NCBI GenBank assembly: GCA_964504335.1
Contig: CAZDET010000103.1
Location: 1-12,834, forward strand
Reading direction: 5' to 3'
Length of the DNA: 12,834 nucleotides
Source of the DNA: CAZDET01 sp964504335
GTDB lineage: Bacteria > Bacteroidota > Bacteroidia > Chitinophagales > Saprospiraceae
Shown here: in pieces, positions 6,319 to 12,834 of the stretch
How the letters are laid out: every line of letters starts with the position of its first letter
Position numbering within the stretch: the first letter of the stretch is position 1
Notes under the pieces: model-generated
What the model was told of the DNA's origin: nothing
What the model saw: only the letters and a program-made list of their open reading frames with translations
Databases searched by the model: none
Program-made: the position numbers and the translations under genes

Positions 6319-6363
6319 TACATTGAAAACAGGCACCTGTTGGAATAGTTGTCCTGCACATTG

Positions 6364-6390
6364 CTCACCATCCGCTATTTGCCCTTCACC
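6364..6390. repeat. Degenerate inverted copy of the TGGTGAA array
   Basis: CTCACCATCCGCTATTTGCC and the seven bases after it align with the reverse complement of 6254-6280 with 7 mismatches in 27 and no gaps. The two copies flank about 83 bases that hold the decarboxylase upstream dyads. It may be a decayed remnant of the same repeat family. Confidence 0.5.
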
Positions 6391-6473
6391 CTTATTAACA
6401 TTTGGTCGAAACCATTAACCTGGCCTTATTATCACTTAACGCTTCCTTAGTAGCTGTGAGTAGCCGCCCGGAC

Positions 6474-6481
6474 TACCTTTG
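6474..6481 (+). promoter_or_regulatory. Bacteroidota-type -7 promoter element for the lipoprotein gene
   Basis: TACCTTTG is an exact match to the Bacteroidota sigma-70 -7 consensus TAnnTTTG. It lies 32 bases upstream of the ATG at 6514, which would give a leader of roughly 25 bases. A matching TTTG box 19-20 bases further upstream is not evident, so the call rests on the -7 element and position only. Confidence 0.5.
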
Positions 6482-6513
6482 TTGATGTACTCTCAAACGA
6501 AATCACAGTGACC

Positions 6514-7707
6514 ATGCACCTTCGAACCTACACCTTATTCTTGCTGAGTGCCTTACTTCTGATGGGCCTGGCGTCCTGCGCTTCGGTCGAGGAGATGGTG
6601 GAAACCGGCAACTACGACCGGGCCATATCGATGGCTCAACGCAAACTGGCGGGAAAAGACCGCAAAAACCCCAAGTATGTACAGGCGCTGGAGGTGGCCT
6701 TCGAGCGCGTTACCCAGCGTGATCTGGATCGCGCCGAGCGCCTGAAGCGCAACGGTACGGAAGCCGACTGGGGCACGATCAACGGCATCTATCGCACCAT
6801 CCGCAAGCGGCAGGAACGGCTTGCACCACTTCTGCCGCTGATCGACAAGTACGGCTATAAAGCCAACTTCCAATTCGTCCGCACGGATGATCTCGAGCGG
6901 GAAAGCAGCCGGCGGGCCGCCGCCTTTCACTACGAGCAGGGCCTCGACCTGCTGGCACAGGCACGCCGGGGCGACCGCGCGGCCGGACGAAAGGCGTATA
7001 AAGAATTGAATCGCATTCAAAACTACCAATACCCCTATCGCGACACGGAGCAACTCCTCGCCGAAGCCGAGCAACTGGGCATTGTCTACGTACTGGTAGA
7101 CATTGAAAACGAAAGCCGGGCCATCCTGCCCGCCGAACTCGAACGCGAATTGCTGCGCCTCGAAACCACGGCCATGAACAGCAAGTGGCGGCAGTTTCAC
7201 ACTCGTCCCATTGCCGGTCAAACCTACGATTACCGTGCCCGACTATCGATAATGAATGTGGAAGTAAGCCCCGAACGCGTCATCCAGCGCGAATACATCG
7301 ACGAACAAGAAATCGAGGATGGATTTGACTATGTGCTCGACGAAAACGGCAACGTCCAAAAAGACAGCCTGGGGAACGACATTAAAGTCCCGCGCAACCT
7401 TCTCATCCGCGCCTTCGTCCTGGAAACCTACCAGGAAAAAATCGCATTGGTACGCGGTCGGATGGAACTATATGACCTGGGTAGTGAGGCTCTGGTAGAC
7501 ACCCGAGACCTGACCGCCGAAGCCCGCTTCGAACACCGGGCGGCCACGTTTCGCGGCGACGAACGCGCCCTCAGCCCGGAAAGCCGGAAATGCATTGGAA
7601 GGCGGCCCCTTCCTTTTCCAAACAATGAAGCCCTGGTACTGGATGCGGCTACTCAACTAAAACCCTCCCTACAAGAGCACCTGGCCCGATACAGCCCGCT
7701 CATCTAG
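6514..7707 (+). CDS. Outer-membrane-type lipoprotein with helical repeat N-terminal region
   Basis: A 397-residue lipoprotein. The first 22 residues are a type II signal peptide, MHLRTYTLFLLSALLLMGLASC, with the lipobox LASC and acylated Cys22. The acidic residues soon after the cysteine (ASVEE) may favour export to the outer membrane or surface, as in Bacteroidota lipoprotein export signals. The next 140 residues are helical and TPR-like (NYDRAISMAQRKL, KYVQALEVAFERV, RKRQERLAPLLPLID), and the remainder is mixed alpha/beta, ending EALVLDAATQLKPSL. No catalytic motif is visible. The frame opens at GTG 6508, and ATG 6514 is preferred because it starts the signal peptide cleanly. It is divergent from the decarboxylase, with a -7 promoter element at 6474 and a strong terminator at 7753-7789, so it is probably a single-gene transcript. 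Confidence 0.85.
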   Translation: MHLRTYTLFLLSALLLMGLASCASVEEMVETGNYDRAISMAQRKLAGKDRKNPKYVQALEVAFERVTQRDLDRAERLKRNGTEADWGTINGIYRTIRKRQERLAPLLPLIDKYGYKANFQFVRTDDLERESSRRAAAFHYEQGLDLLAQARRGDRAAGRKAYKELNRIQNYQYPYRDTEQLLAEAEQLGIVYVLVDIENESRAILPAELERELLRLETTAMNSKWRQFHTRPIAGQTYDYRARLSIMNVEVSPERVIQREYIDEQEIEDGFDYVLDENGNVQKDSLGNDIKVPRNLLIRAFVLETYQEKIALVRGRMELYDLGSEALVDTRDLTAEARFEHRAATFRGDERALSPESRKCIGRRPLPFPNNEALVLDAATQLKPSLQEHLARYSPLI

Positions 7708-7752
7708 CGGAGATAATGATAAGTTCACTGTGCCTTGAATTCATGTTCCGAT

Positions 7753-7789
7753 GCCACCGCTTCCCTTTGCGAAGTGGTGGCTTTTATTT
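7753..7789 (+). terminator. Rho-independent terminator after the lipoprotein gene
   Basis: GCCACCGCTTC (7753-7763) pairs with GAAGTGGTGGC (7771-7781), 11 pairs with one G-U, around a 7-base loop, followed by TTTTATTT. It begins 46 bases after the lipoprotein stop and ends 69 bases before the YceI start. This is a standard intrinsic terminator and separates the two transcription units. Confidence 0.92.
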
Positions 7790-7857
7790 CGTTGGTGTGG
7801 TTATCAAAATCCGCAATCGATTGTTTGGCTTGTTACAATGCTAAATTTCAATACCTT

Positions 7858-8388
7858 ATGTACAATCGACTTCTTTTTCCCCTTCTACTCGCCATTTCTT
7901 TAGGAGCCTTGCCCGGGCTAATCAATTGGAACATCGAAGCGGATTATGCGATTCGGTTTGAGGGTTCGGGCGCCGAAGGTACCTTTAGTGACCTGGAAGG
8001 CACGATTGAATTCGATCCCAACCAACTCGATCGGGCCCGAATGGATGTACAGGTTGCTACGGCTACTATTTCTACCGGAAATAATTTAAAAAACAAGCAT
8101 GCGCGCGGGAAAAACTGGCTCCACGCCGAAAAATACCCCACCATTTCCTTCCGGTCGCAGCGCTTTGAGCGAAGCGATGCGGGCTACAGCGTGACTGGCA
8201 CCCTACAAATGCACGGCGTCGAACGGCAGGTCACCATCCCGTTTACCTTCCGTGACACGCCACAGGGAGGCCTGTTCGAAGGTTCCTTTTCCGTCGACCG
8301 GAAGGATTTCGACATTACGGGGCCGCTGTTGAGCTTCGTCGTGGGGAATACGTTCGATATCTCCCTGCGGGTACCCGTCTCGAAATAG
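7858..8388 (+). CDS. Secreted YceI-family protein
   Basis: A 176-residue protein of the YceI family (PF04264), a lipocalin-like beta-barrel that binds isoprenoid-type lipids such as polyprenyl chains in characterised members. The first 20 or so residues (YNRLLFPLLLAISLGALPG) form a signal peptide, so it acts in the periplasm or outside. Family landmarks: NNLKNKHARGKNWLHAEKYP followed by TISFRS, then GTLQMHGVERQVTIPF, and the closing SFSVDRKDFDITG. Length is normal. The frame is open from a TTG at 7735, but that extension crosses the terminator at 7753-7789, so the ATG at 7858 is used. A TAAATTTC at 7842-7849 resembles a -7 element but would leave almost no leader. The SDR gene follows after 43 bases on the same strand, so the two may be co-transcribed. 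Confidence 0.92.
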   Translation: MYNRLLFPLLLAISLGALPGLINWNIEADYAIRFEGSGAEGTFSDLEGTIEFDPNQLDRARMDVQVATATISTGNNLKNKHARGKNWLHAEKYPTISFRSQRFERSDAGYSVTGTLQMHGVERQVTIPFTFRDTPQGGLFEGSFSVDRKDFDITGPLLSFVVGNTFDISLRVPVSK

Positions 8389-8431
8389 CGGCCTATTCCG
8401 AACCATCTGTGCTGCGTTGCATTAGGCTGAT

Positions 8432-9802
8432 ATGAAGCCGACTGTTGCTATCGCCGGGGCCACTGGATTCATTGGCCGCTGGTTTATTGATACGTATAAG
8501 CACAAGTACCATATCGTTGCATTGAGCCGAAGAGATATGCGCCCTGAGGATGACTCCGTGGAGTGGCGGCGCGTCGAGTTGTACTCGCTGTCTAGTACGG
8601 CCGAAGCCCTCAGGGGAGTAGATTATGCGCTTTACTTGGTGCATTCGATGAATCCTTCTACACGGCTCAACCAAGGCTCGTTTGAAGATACCGATCTGTT
8701 GCTGGCTGATAACTTTGCACGCGGCGCCCGGGATAATCAGGTCAAGCAAATCATTTTCCTGGGAGGCATCCTGCCCAAGGACAGCAAGGATTGGTCGCGG
8801 CACCTGCGCAGCCGCTACGAAGTGGAGCAAACGTTGAGTTCCAAGGGCGTTCCGCTCACCGCTCTGCGGGCGGGTATCATCGTGGGTCCGGGGGGATCGT
8901 CGTTTAGTATTATCGAAAAGCTGGTACGGCGGCTTCCCGTGATGATCTGCCCGCAGTGGACGCTTTCTGAGAATCAGCCCATCGGTTTGCGGGATACGCT
9001 GCACATGATTGATTTCTGTCTGGGCAGGGAAGCTTACTACGACCGTGCTTACGAAATCGGCGGGTCTCAAATTACGACCTACATCCGCATGATGCAGACC
9101 GTTGCCGATCTACTCGGCAAAAAGCGGCTGATTTTTTCCGTTCCGTATTTTTCGCTGGGATTGTCCAAACTGTGGGTTTCGATATTTGCCGATTCCAGTA
9201 CGACCCTGGTCTCGCCGCTCGTTGAAAGTCTGCGTCATGAGCTCCTGGTGGAACCCAATGAGTTATTGGAGCACTTTCCCGATCGGGAATCCTTCCGCTC
9301 CGCCGCCAGCGAGGCGCTAAACCGCAAAGGGAGCTTCCCATCGCTGCCCCCTCAGAAACCGGAAGTAGAACAATACCACAATACGGTGCGGAGCGTCCAG
9401 CGCCTTCCTAATCCCGGCGGCCGCTCAGCGGTTTGGGTGGCCCGTCGCTACCAGACGTGGCTGGACCGATTCTTCCGCTTCGTCATTATGGTAAAGCAAG
9501 TCGGTGAGGTCACCGAATTCCGTTTGGGGCCCATCAAGCTGCTACGCCTGCAATTTGTAAAAGATCGTAGTGATCTGGACCGGCAGTTGTTTTTCATCAT
9601 TGGCGGTGTACTCGTCAAACGTCAGGATTATGGCTGGTTGGAGTTCCGCAGCGTTTTAGGCGGAAGGTATGTAATTGCTGCCATTCACGAGTTTGTTCCC
9701 GCCCTGCCGTGGTACGTGTACATCCCATCACAAGCAATTATCCACCTGTGGGTGATGCGCCGTTTTGGGAGTTATTTGGCGCGGCTGAAGGAAGAGGGGT
9801 AG
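8432..9802 (+). CDS. Atypical NAD(P)-binding SDR with DUF2867-like C-terminal region
   Basis: A 456-residue protein with an N-terminal Rossmann fold of the atypical extended short-chain dehydrogenase group. The nucleotide-binding motif GATGFIG is at residues 9-15 (G9, G12, G15), followed by ALSRR (30-34), which would suit a phosphate-bearing cofactor. The usual catalytic residues are missing: FLGGI (109-113) replaces the serine strand, and in RSRYEVEQ the position four after Tyr129 is Gln133 in place of lysine. From about residue 340 the sequence resembles DUF2867 (FRLGPIKLLRLQF, GWLEFRSVLGGRYVIAAIHEFVPALPWYVYIPSQA). Such two-part proteins are known, but their substrate is not. They may bind a cofactor for sensing or for an unknown redox reaction. 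The start at 8432 places the motif at the very N-terminus, as expected. It follows YceI by 43 bases. Confidence 0.85.
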   Translation: MKPTVAIAGATGFIGRWFIDTYKHKYHIVALSRRDMRPEDDSVEWRRVELYSLSSTAEALRGVDYALYLVHSMNPSTRLNQGSFEDTDLLLADNFARGARDNQVKQIIFLGGILPKDSKDWSRHLRSRYEVEQTLSSKGVPLTALRAGIIVGPGGSSFSIIEKLVRRLPVMICPQWTLSENQPIGLRDTLHMIDFCLGREAYYDRAYEIGGSQITTYIRMMQTVADLLGKKRLIFSVPYFSLGLSKLWVSIFADSSTTLVSPLVESLRHELLVEPNELLEHFPDRESFRSAASEALNRKGSFPSLPPQKPEVEQYHNTVRSVQRLPNPGGRSAVWVARRYQTWLDRFFRFVIMVKQVGEVTEFRLGPIKLLRLQFVKDRSDLDRQLFFIIGGVLVKRQDYGWLEFRSVLGGRYVIAAIHEFVPALPWYVYIPSQAIIHLWVMRRFGSYLARLKEEG

Positions 9803-9803
9803 G

Positions 9804-9862
9804 TTTTTAGATATTTAGACCTTTAGAAGCAATAGTTTACAAAAGGTCTAAATATCTAAAAA
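9804..9862. repeat. Perfect 21-bp inverted repeat between convergent genes
   Basis: The left arm (9804-9824, starting TTTTTAGATATTTAG) is the exact reverse complement of the right arm (9842-9862, ending TCTAAATATCTAAAAA), with a 17-base loop. It begins two bases after the SDR stop and ends 13 bases before the metalloprotease stop, so it could act as a shared 3' hairpin. The polarity is the reverse of a classical bidirectional terminator: the T-run is at the 5' edge and the A-run at the 3' edge on both strands. The arms are built from the TCTAA-type units seen at 64-115. Confidence 0.85.
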
Positions 9863-9875
9863 TTTACTCGACTAC

Positions 9876-12323
9876 TCACCGTCCGGTAGGGGTCTGTCCG
9901 TTCATTTGTACCATAGGAGATTCCAGCGCCCGTTCGATCGTGGCAGAGAGATCCGTCAGGTGCGCGGAGGATACGATTTCCTGTTGGCGCGACTGATTAT
10001 CTTTCAGATCTTTATGCAGTTGCATGAGCGTCATTCGGCTCAAGGCGCGTGCATCTGTTTGCTCGATTTTTTCCGATTCGCTGTAGAGCATGTTGACCAG
10101 CATATCCACGTAAGCCCGTTGCAGATTGCGCCGGTAGGTGTCGATGGATTTGCCAGTATAAACTTCGGAGAAGATGCCCTCCCGAGTATCGTTGAACAGT
10201 TCGCTAAGCCCGTAGGCACCGGAGCCATTTAGGGCCTCATCTTCGATCATACGCCCGAGGCGGTCTTCATTGAACAGGTTCTGCAGCGTGCGCACTTGTA
10301 AGCTGCGCACCCGATCGATTGCGCCAGTGGGCGAAATCCGCTGCAGGATTTCCTTGTCGATCAGCCAGTTCGGCGTTTCGAAGATAAATTCGTTGAGAAA
10401 GGCCACTGCCCGGGCCTGATCGGCCTTGGCAACCGGGGTGAATACGACGCCCTCTTCATCGGCGGTTTTACGGTATTCGTAGATACCCCCTACGTTCGTG
10501 GTCACATGGCCGGCATAACGGCGCAACTGATTAATCACTTGGCCGTAGAGCTCCTCCAAATCCTCGTAAGGCTGGCCGGGCACGGCGCTCCACTCGCGCA
10601 ACTGCGGCAGGATGCGTTTGAGATTGGCAATACCCAGCCGGCTTGCTTCCATGGCATCGCTTCCTAAGTCTTCTGTTTGTGCCGTTGGGTCGTAGTTATT
10701 TCGACGTTGCTGGCCGTAGCGGTAGTTCGGATCGCCGGCGCGTTCCTTCACCCACTCGTTGAGAACAGCTCGCTCTGCCTCCGGTGAATCGGCCTCGGGA
10801 ATGGGTCTGTACCCATAGATTGTTGCCCACAGATCGTACGGTCCGACGCCCGGCATCAGTCCGGCTCCCTCATCCTCCGGTTGGGCGACGTAGTTGAAGC
10901 GGGCATAGTCCATGATGGAAGGTGCCGTACCCATTCGCTGCACAAAGCCTGCCTTGCGCAGGCTATCTACCGGATACGCGACGCTGGAACCCATATTGTG
11001 GGGAAAGCCCAGGGTATGCCCGACCTCGTGAGCAGACACAAAGCGAATCAGTTCGCCCATCACCGCATCGTCGAACTTGAGCTGGCGCGCTTCGGGATTT
11101 ACAGCAGCAGTCTGAATGAGGTACCAATTGCGCAGTAGGTTCATAACGTTGTGGTACCATAGGATATCGCTTTCCAGAATTTCGCCGGTGCGCGGGTCAT
11201 GGACGTGTGGCCCCTGGGCGTTTTGGATATCCGTAGTGATGTAACGAATGACGCTGTAACGCACATCCTCCGGGCTCCAGTTGGGGTCTTCTTCACGGGA
11301 AGGTGGATCTTTAGCGATGATGGCATTCTTAAAACCGGCAGCGGCGAAGGCCTTGTTCCAATCTTCCACTCCTTGCTTGATGTAGGGGCGCCATTTTTCC
11401 GGTGTGCCGCGATCAACGTAGTATACAATCGGCTTTTCGGGCTCTACCAATTCTCCCCGCTTCCAGGCGTCCATGTCTTTCGGTTCCAGGCGCCAGCGGG
11501 TAATGAAGCGCTTTTCCTCCGCCCGCTGAGCATCGGCACCGTAGTCGGTTTGGCGAATGCTGAAGAAGCCGACGCGGGCGTCGTAATAGCGCGGCTTCAT
11601 GGGCTCATCCGGCAAAAGGATGAAGCTCTGGTTCATCTCAAGAGAGAGAGTATTGGTCAGGGCATTACTGCTTGGAAGATCATCGCCGTTGTAGGTGAGA
11701 ATATGGCGCACTTCGACATTTTGTGGAAAGGCCTTTACAGAGCTAACCAGGCTGCGCTTTTTGTCCAGGCCTTTCACCTTAAAGCGCTTGCGCTCGTTGT
11801 CGGAGAGTGCCCCAATCATCGGGATATCGGTGGTGAATAAATCCGAGGCTTCGATGACCAACGCGCTACTGTCCTTTTTCCAGACCTTGATATCGAACGT
11901 GAGCACTACCGGCTCGAAATTGTTGTTGCGCACTGATTCGTAGATGGGTTGATCGAAATCGGCTACGCTGTTGAAACTAACTGATCGCAGCAGCACCTTA
12001 TCTCCGAGCCGTTGCCAGCGGATCACCTGTTGCGGCCGCGATTTCATGCCGGCTCCGCCGAAATTGATCCCCTTTACGTGCCCGGCGATCCGGCTCACTA
12101 CCAGGATTTCCGATTCGAGCAAATCGGTGGGTAATTCGAAGTACAACTTCCCCTCTTTTTGGTGTACGGAGAATAGCCCTTTCTGCGTCTCCGCATCTTT
12201 CAGAAAGGTTTCGTAGGTTTTCTCATTCTTCTTCTGGTCTTTTTCCTCCCCCGCGGATTCGTCCTGCGTCCAGGCAGGCAGGCATACCAGCAGAAGAGCT
12301 GCTATTAAGCAAAGCTGTCTCAT
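9876..12323 (-). CDS. Secreted zinc metalloprotease, DUF5118/DUF5117/DUF4953 type
   Basis: An 815-residue predicted secreted zinc-dependent peptidase. Residues 1-19 (MRQLCLIAALLLVCLPAWT) are a signal peptide, followed by a charged linker. About residues 35-85 fit DUF5118, about 90-285 fit DUF5117, and the catalytic part from about 380 to 690 fits DUF4953. The active site is HEVGHTLGFPHN: His432, His436 and His442 bind zinc and Glu433 is the catalytic base. The downstream SIMDYARF gives a metzincin Met-turn at Met471 with Tyr473. All key residues are present, so the enzyme should be active. Length is typical for this family in Bacteroidota, where many copies are usual. Its substrate is unknown. 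The ATG at 12323 gives a proper signal peptide. It is a single gene, convergent with the SDR gene, with a long structured upstream region at 12501-12692. Confidence 0.92.
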   Translation of the reverse strand: MRQLCLIAALLLVCLPAWTQDESAGEEKDQKKNEKTYETFLKDAETQKGLFSVHQKEGKLYFELPTDLLESEILVVSRIAGHVKGINFGGAGMKSRPQQVIRWQRLGDKVLLRSVSFNSVADFDQPIYESVRNNNFEPVVLTFDIKVWKKDSSALVIEASDLFTTDIPMIGALSDNERKRFKVKGLDKKRSLVSSVKAFPQNVEVRHILTYNGDDLPSSNALTNTLSLEMNQSFILLPDEPMKPRYYDARVGFFSIRQTDYGADAQRAEEKRFITRWRLEPKDMDAWKRGELVEPEKPIVYYVDRGTPEKWRPYIKQGVEDWNKAFAAAGFKNAIIAKDPPSREEDPNWSPEDVRYSVIRYITTDIQNAQGPHVHDPRTGEILESDILWYHNVMNLLRNWYLIQTAAVNPEARQLKFDDAVMGELIRFVSAHEVGHTLGFPHNMGSSVAYPVDSLRKAGFVQRMGTAPSIMDYARFNYVAQPEDEGAGLMPGVGPYDLWATIYGYRPIPEADSPEAERAVLNEWVKERAGDPNYRYGQQRRNNYDPTAQTEDLGSDAMEASRLGIANLKRILPQLREWSAVPGQPYEDLEELYGQVINQLRRYAGHVTTNVGGIYEYRKTADEEGVVFTPVAKADQARAVAFLNEFIFETPNWLIDKEILQRISPTGAIDRVRSLQVRTLQNLFNEDRLGRMIEDEALNGSGAYGLSELFNDTREGIFSEVYTGKSIDTYRRNLQRAYVDMLVNMLYSESEKIEQTDARALSRMTLMQLHKDLKDNQSRQQEIVSSAHLTDLSATIERALESPMVQMNGQTPTGR

Positions 12324-12834
12324 TGGTTACGTGTTGTAGTTAGGAAAATTTCTGATAGATAGGCCGGTATGGGCGAAAAATAAGGAATAAGGGGGAAATC
12401 GTCGGTTGGAACGGATGAATGTGCCTTAAATACCGTTAGACCGTCAAAACGATCGGGCAAACACACCTGAAAGGGTTTGAATAATGCATCGACTATTAAG
12501 CCGGCAACCGGACCGGTTGTCGGGCTCGGCCGTCGCACACCATATATGGGTGGGAAAAAATTGCCCGCCCGCCAAACCTGCCTGCCCGAAAGGCTGCAGG
12601 TAGCCCGAGCGTGCAGAGCGCACACGACTACCAACAATGTTCACGGCCGAAATTAATTTACAATTGGATGCAAGCGCTGCCCGGTTGGCAGCTCGAATTG
12701 AATGGTAAAGCAACAGTAAGCCTTTAGTGCATCGCTGTCAAGCCCCTTCTACAGTTTTTAGGGCGCACGCATCAAATGCTGGAGACAGTAAGTCCACCCG
12801 GCGGGACATAGCTTGGACACTCGGCTCTCCGGCC
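12324..12834. other. Long non-coding stretch upstream of the metalloprotease
   Basis: About 510 bases with no gene I would support on either strand. The minus-strand open frames at 12320-12637 and 12444-12713 have no family character, and the first overlaps the protease start. The stretch must carry the protease promoter. It is notable for inverted repeats: 12501-12523, 12548-12570, 12576-12601 and 12676-12692. I see no recognisable feature in 12709-12834 and cannot say whether a gene starts beyond the edge. Confidence 0.6.
12501..12523. promoter_or_regulatory. Near-perfect 23-base palindrome upstream of the metalloprotease
   Basis: CCGGCAACCGG (12501-12511) and CCGGTTGTCGG (12513-12523) are reverse complements at 10 of 11 positions around a single A at 12512. 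It lies about 180-200 bases upstream of the protease ATG. The tight centre and high symmetry fit a binding site for a dimeric regulator better than an RNA hairpin. No regulator is assigned. Confidence 0.5.

Noticed and set aside
6248..6361. N-terminal extension of the decarboxylase to the upstream ATG
   Set aside because: The extra 38 residues translate the heptamer repeats and dyads and do not resemble the family's N-terminus.
6553..7221. 222-residue frame opposite the lipoprotein gene
   Set aside because: It is antisense to a gene with a clear signal peptide and lipobox, and it has no recognisable family character.
8393..9070. 225-residue frame opposite the SDR gene
   Set aside because: It is antisense to a gene with a clear nucleotide-binding motif, and its sequence is low in domain-like patterns.
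11199..11840. 213-residue frame opposite the metalloprotease
   Set aside because: It is antisense to the well-supported protease and has no independent start signal or motif.
12637..12708. 23-residue plus-strand mini-frame starting MFTAEINLQLDASAARL
   Set aside because: It is too short to judge, has no ribosome-binding site, and crosses the stem-loop at 12676-12692.
12320..12713. Two minus-strand frames of 105 and 89 residues upstream of the protease
   Set aside because: They overlap each other, run through several stem-loops, have no protein family features, and one overlaps the protease start.
12709..12834. Possible tRNA or insertion-sequence end at the window edge
   Set aside because: I could not fold a cloverleaf or find terminal inverted repeats, and the sequence stops at the window edge.

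Overview
The window looks like a chromosomal segment of a Bacteroidota bacterium, most likely near Saprospiraceae/Lewinella. This is inferred, not proven. The grounds are a sirtuin that lacks the usual zinc-binding cysteine pairs, a large HExxHxxGxxH metalloprotease of the DUF5117/DUF5118/DUF4953 type, a helical-repeat cytoplasmic protein of a kind common in Bacteroidota, weak or absent Shine-Dalgarno sequences, one good TAnnTTTG promoter element, and short tandem repeats of 7-8 bases between genes. I see no rRNA, tRNA, transposase, phage or CRISPR feature.

Region 1 (1-3331): octamer and heptamer repeats (1-115) run up to the stop codon of a two-helix membrane protein (117-884, minus). Upstream of it on the same strand is an ECF-type sigma factor (1018-1566). 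Divergent from the sigma gene, across an AT-rich gap, is a 487-residue helical protein of unknown function (1854-3317, plus). Dyads lie just upstream of the sigma start and in the sigma/membrane-protein gap, and a 14-base motif is shared by the two leaders. This suggests a small regulated unit, but no target is proven.

Region 2 (3332-6507): a small beta-rich orphan (3332-3706, minus) converges on the helical protein. After a gap without genes come a PLP-dependent group II decarboxylase and a SIRT5/CobB-like NAD-dependent deacylase. Both are on the minus strand and overlap by 11 bases, so they are probably co-transcribed. The decarboxylase promoter region holds heptamer repeats and two dyads.

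Region 3 (6508-9863): a plus-strand run of a lipoprotein with a helical N-terminal region and a clear downstream terminator, a secreted YceI-family protein, and an atypical short-chain dehydrogenase with a DUF2867-like C-terminal part. The run ends at a perfect 21-bp inverted repeat built from the same TCTAA motif seen at 64-115.

Region 4 (9864-12834): a secreted 815-residue zinc metalloprotease (minus), preceded by about 510 bases with no convincing gene but with four stem-loops in some 190 bases.

No recognisable defence, secretion or biosynthetic system is complete here. The most unusual material is the non-coding structure (repeat arrays, dyads, leader hairpins) and three unassigned proteins at 117-884, 1854-3317 and 3332-3706.
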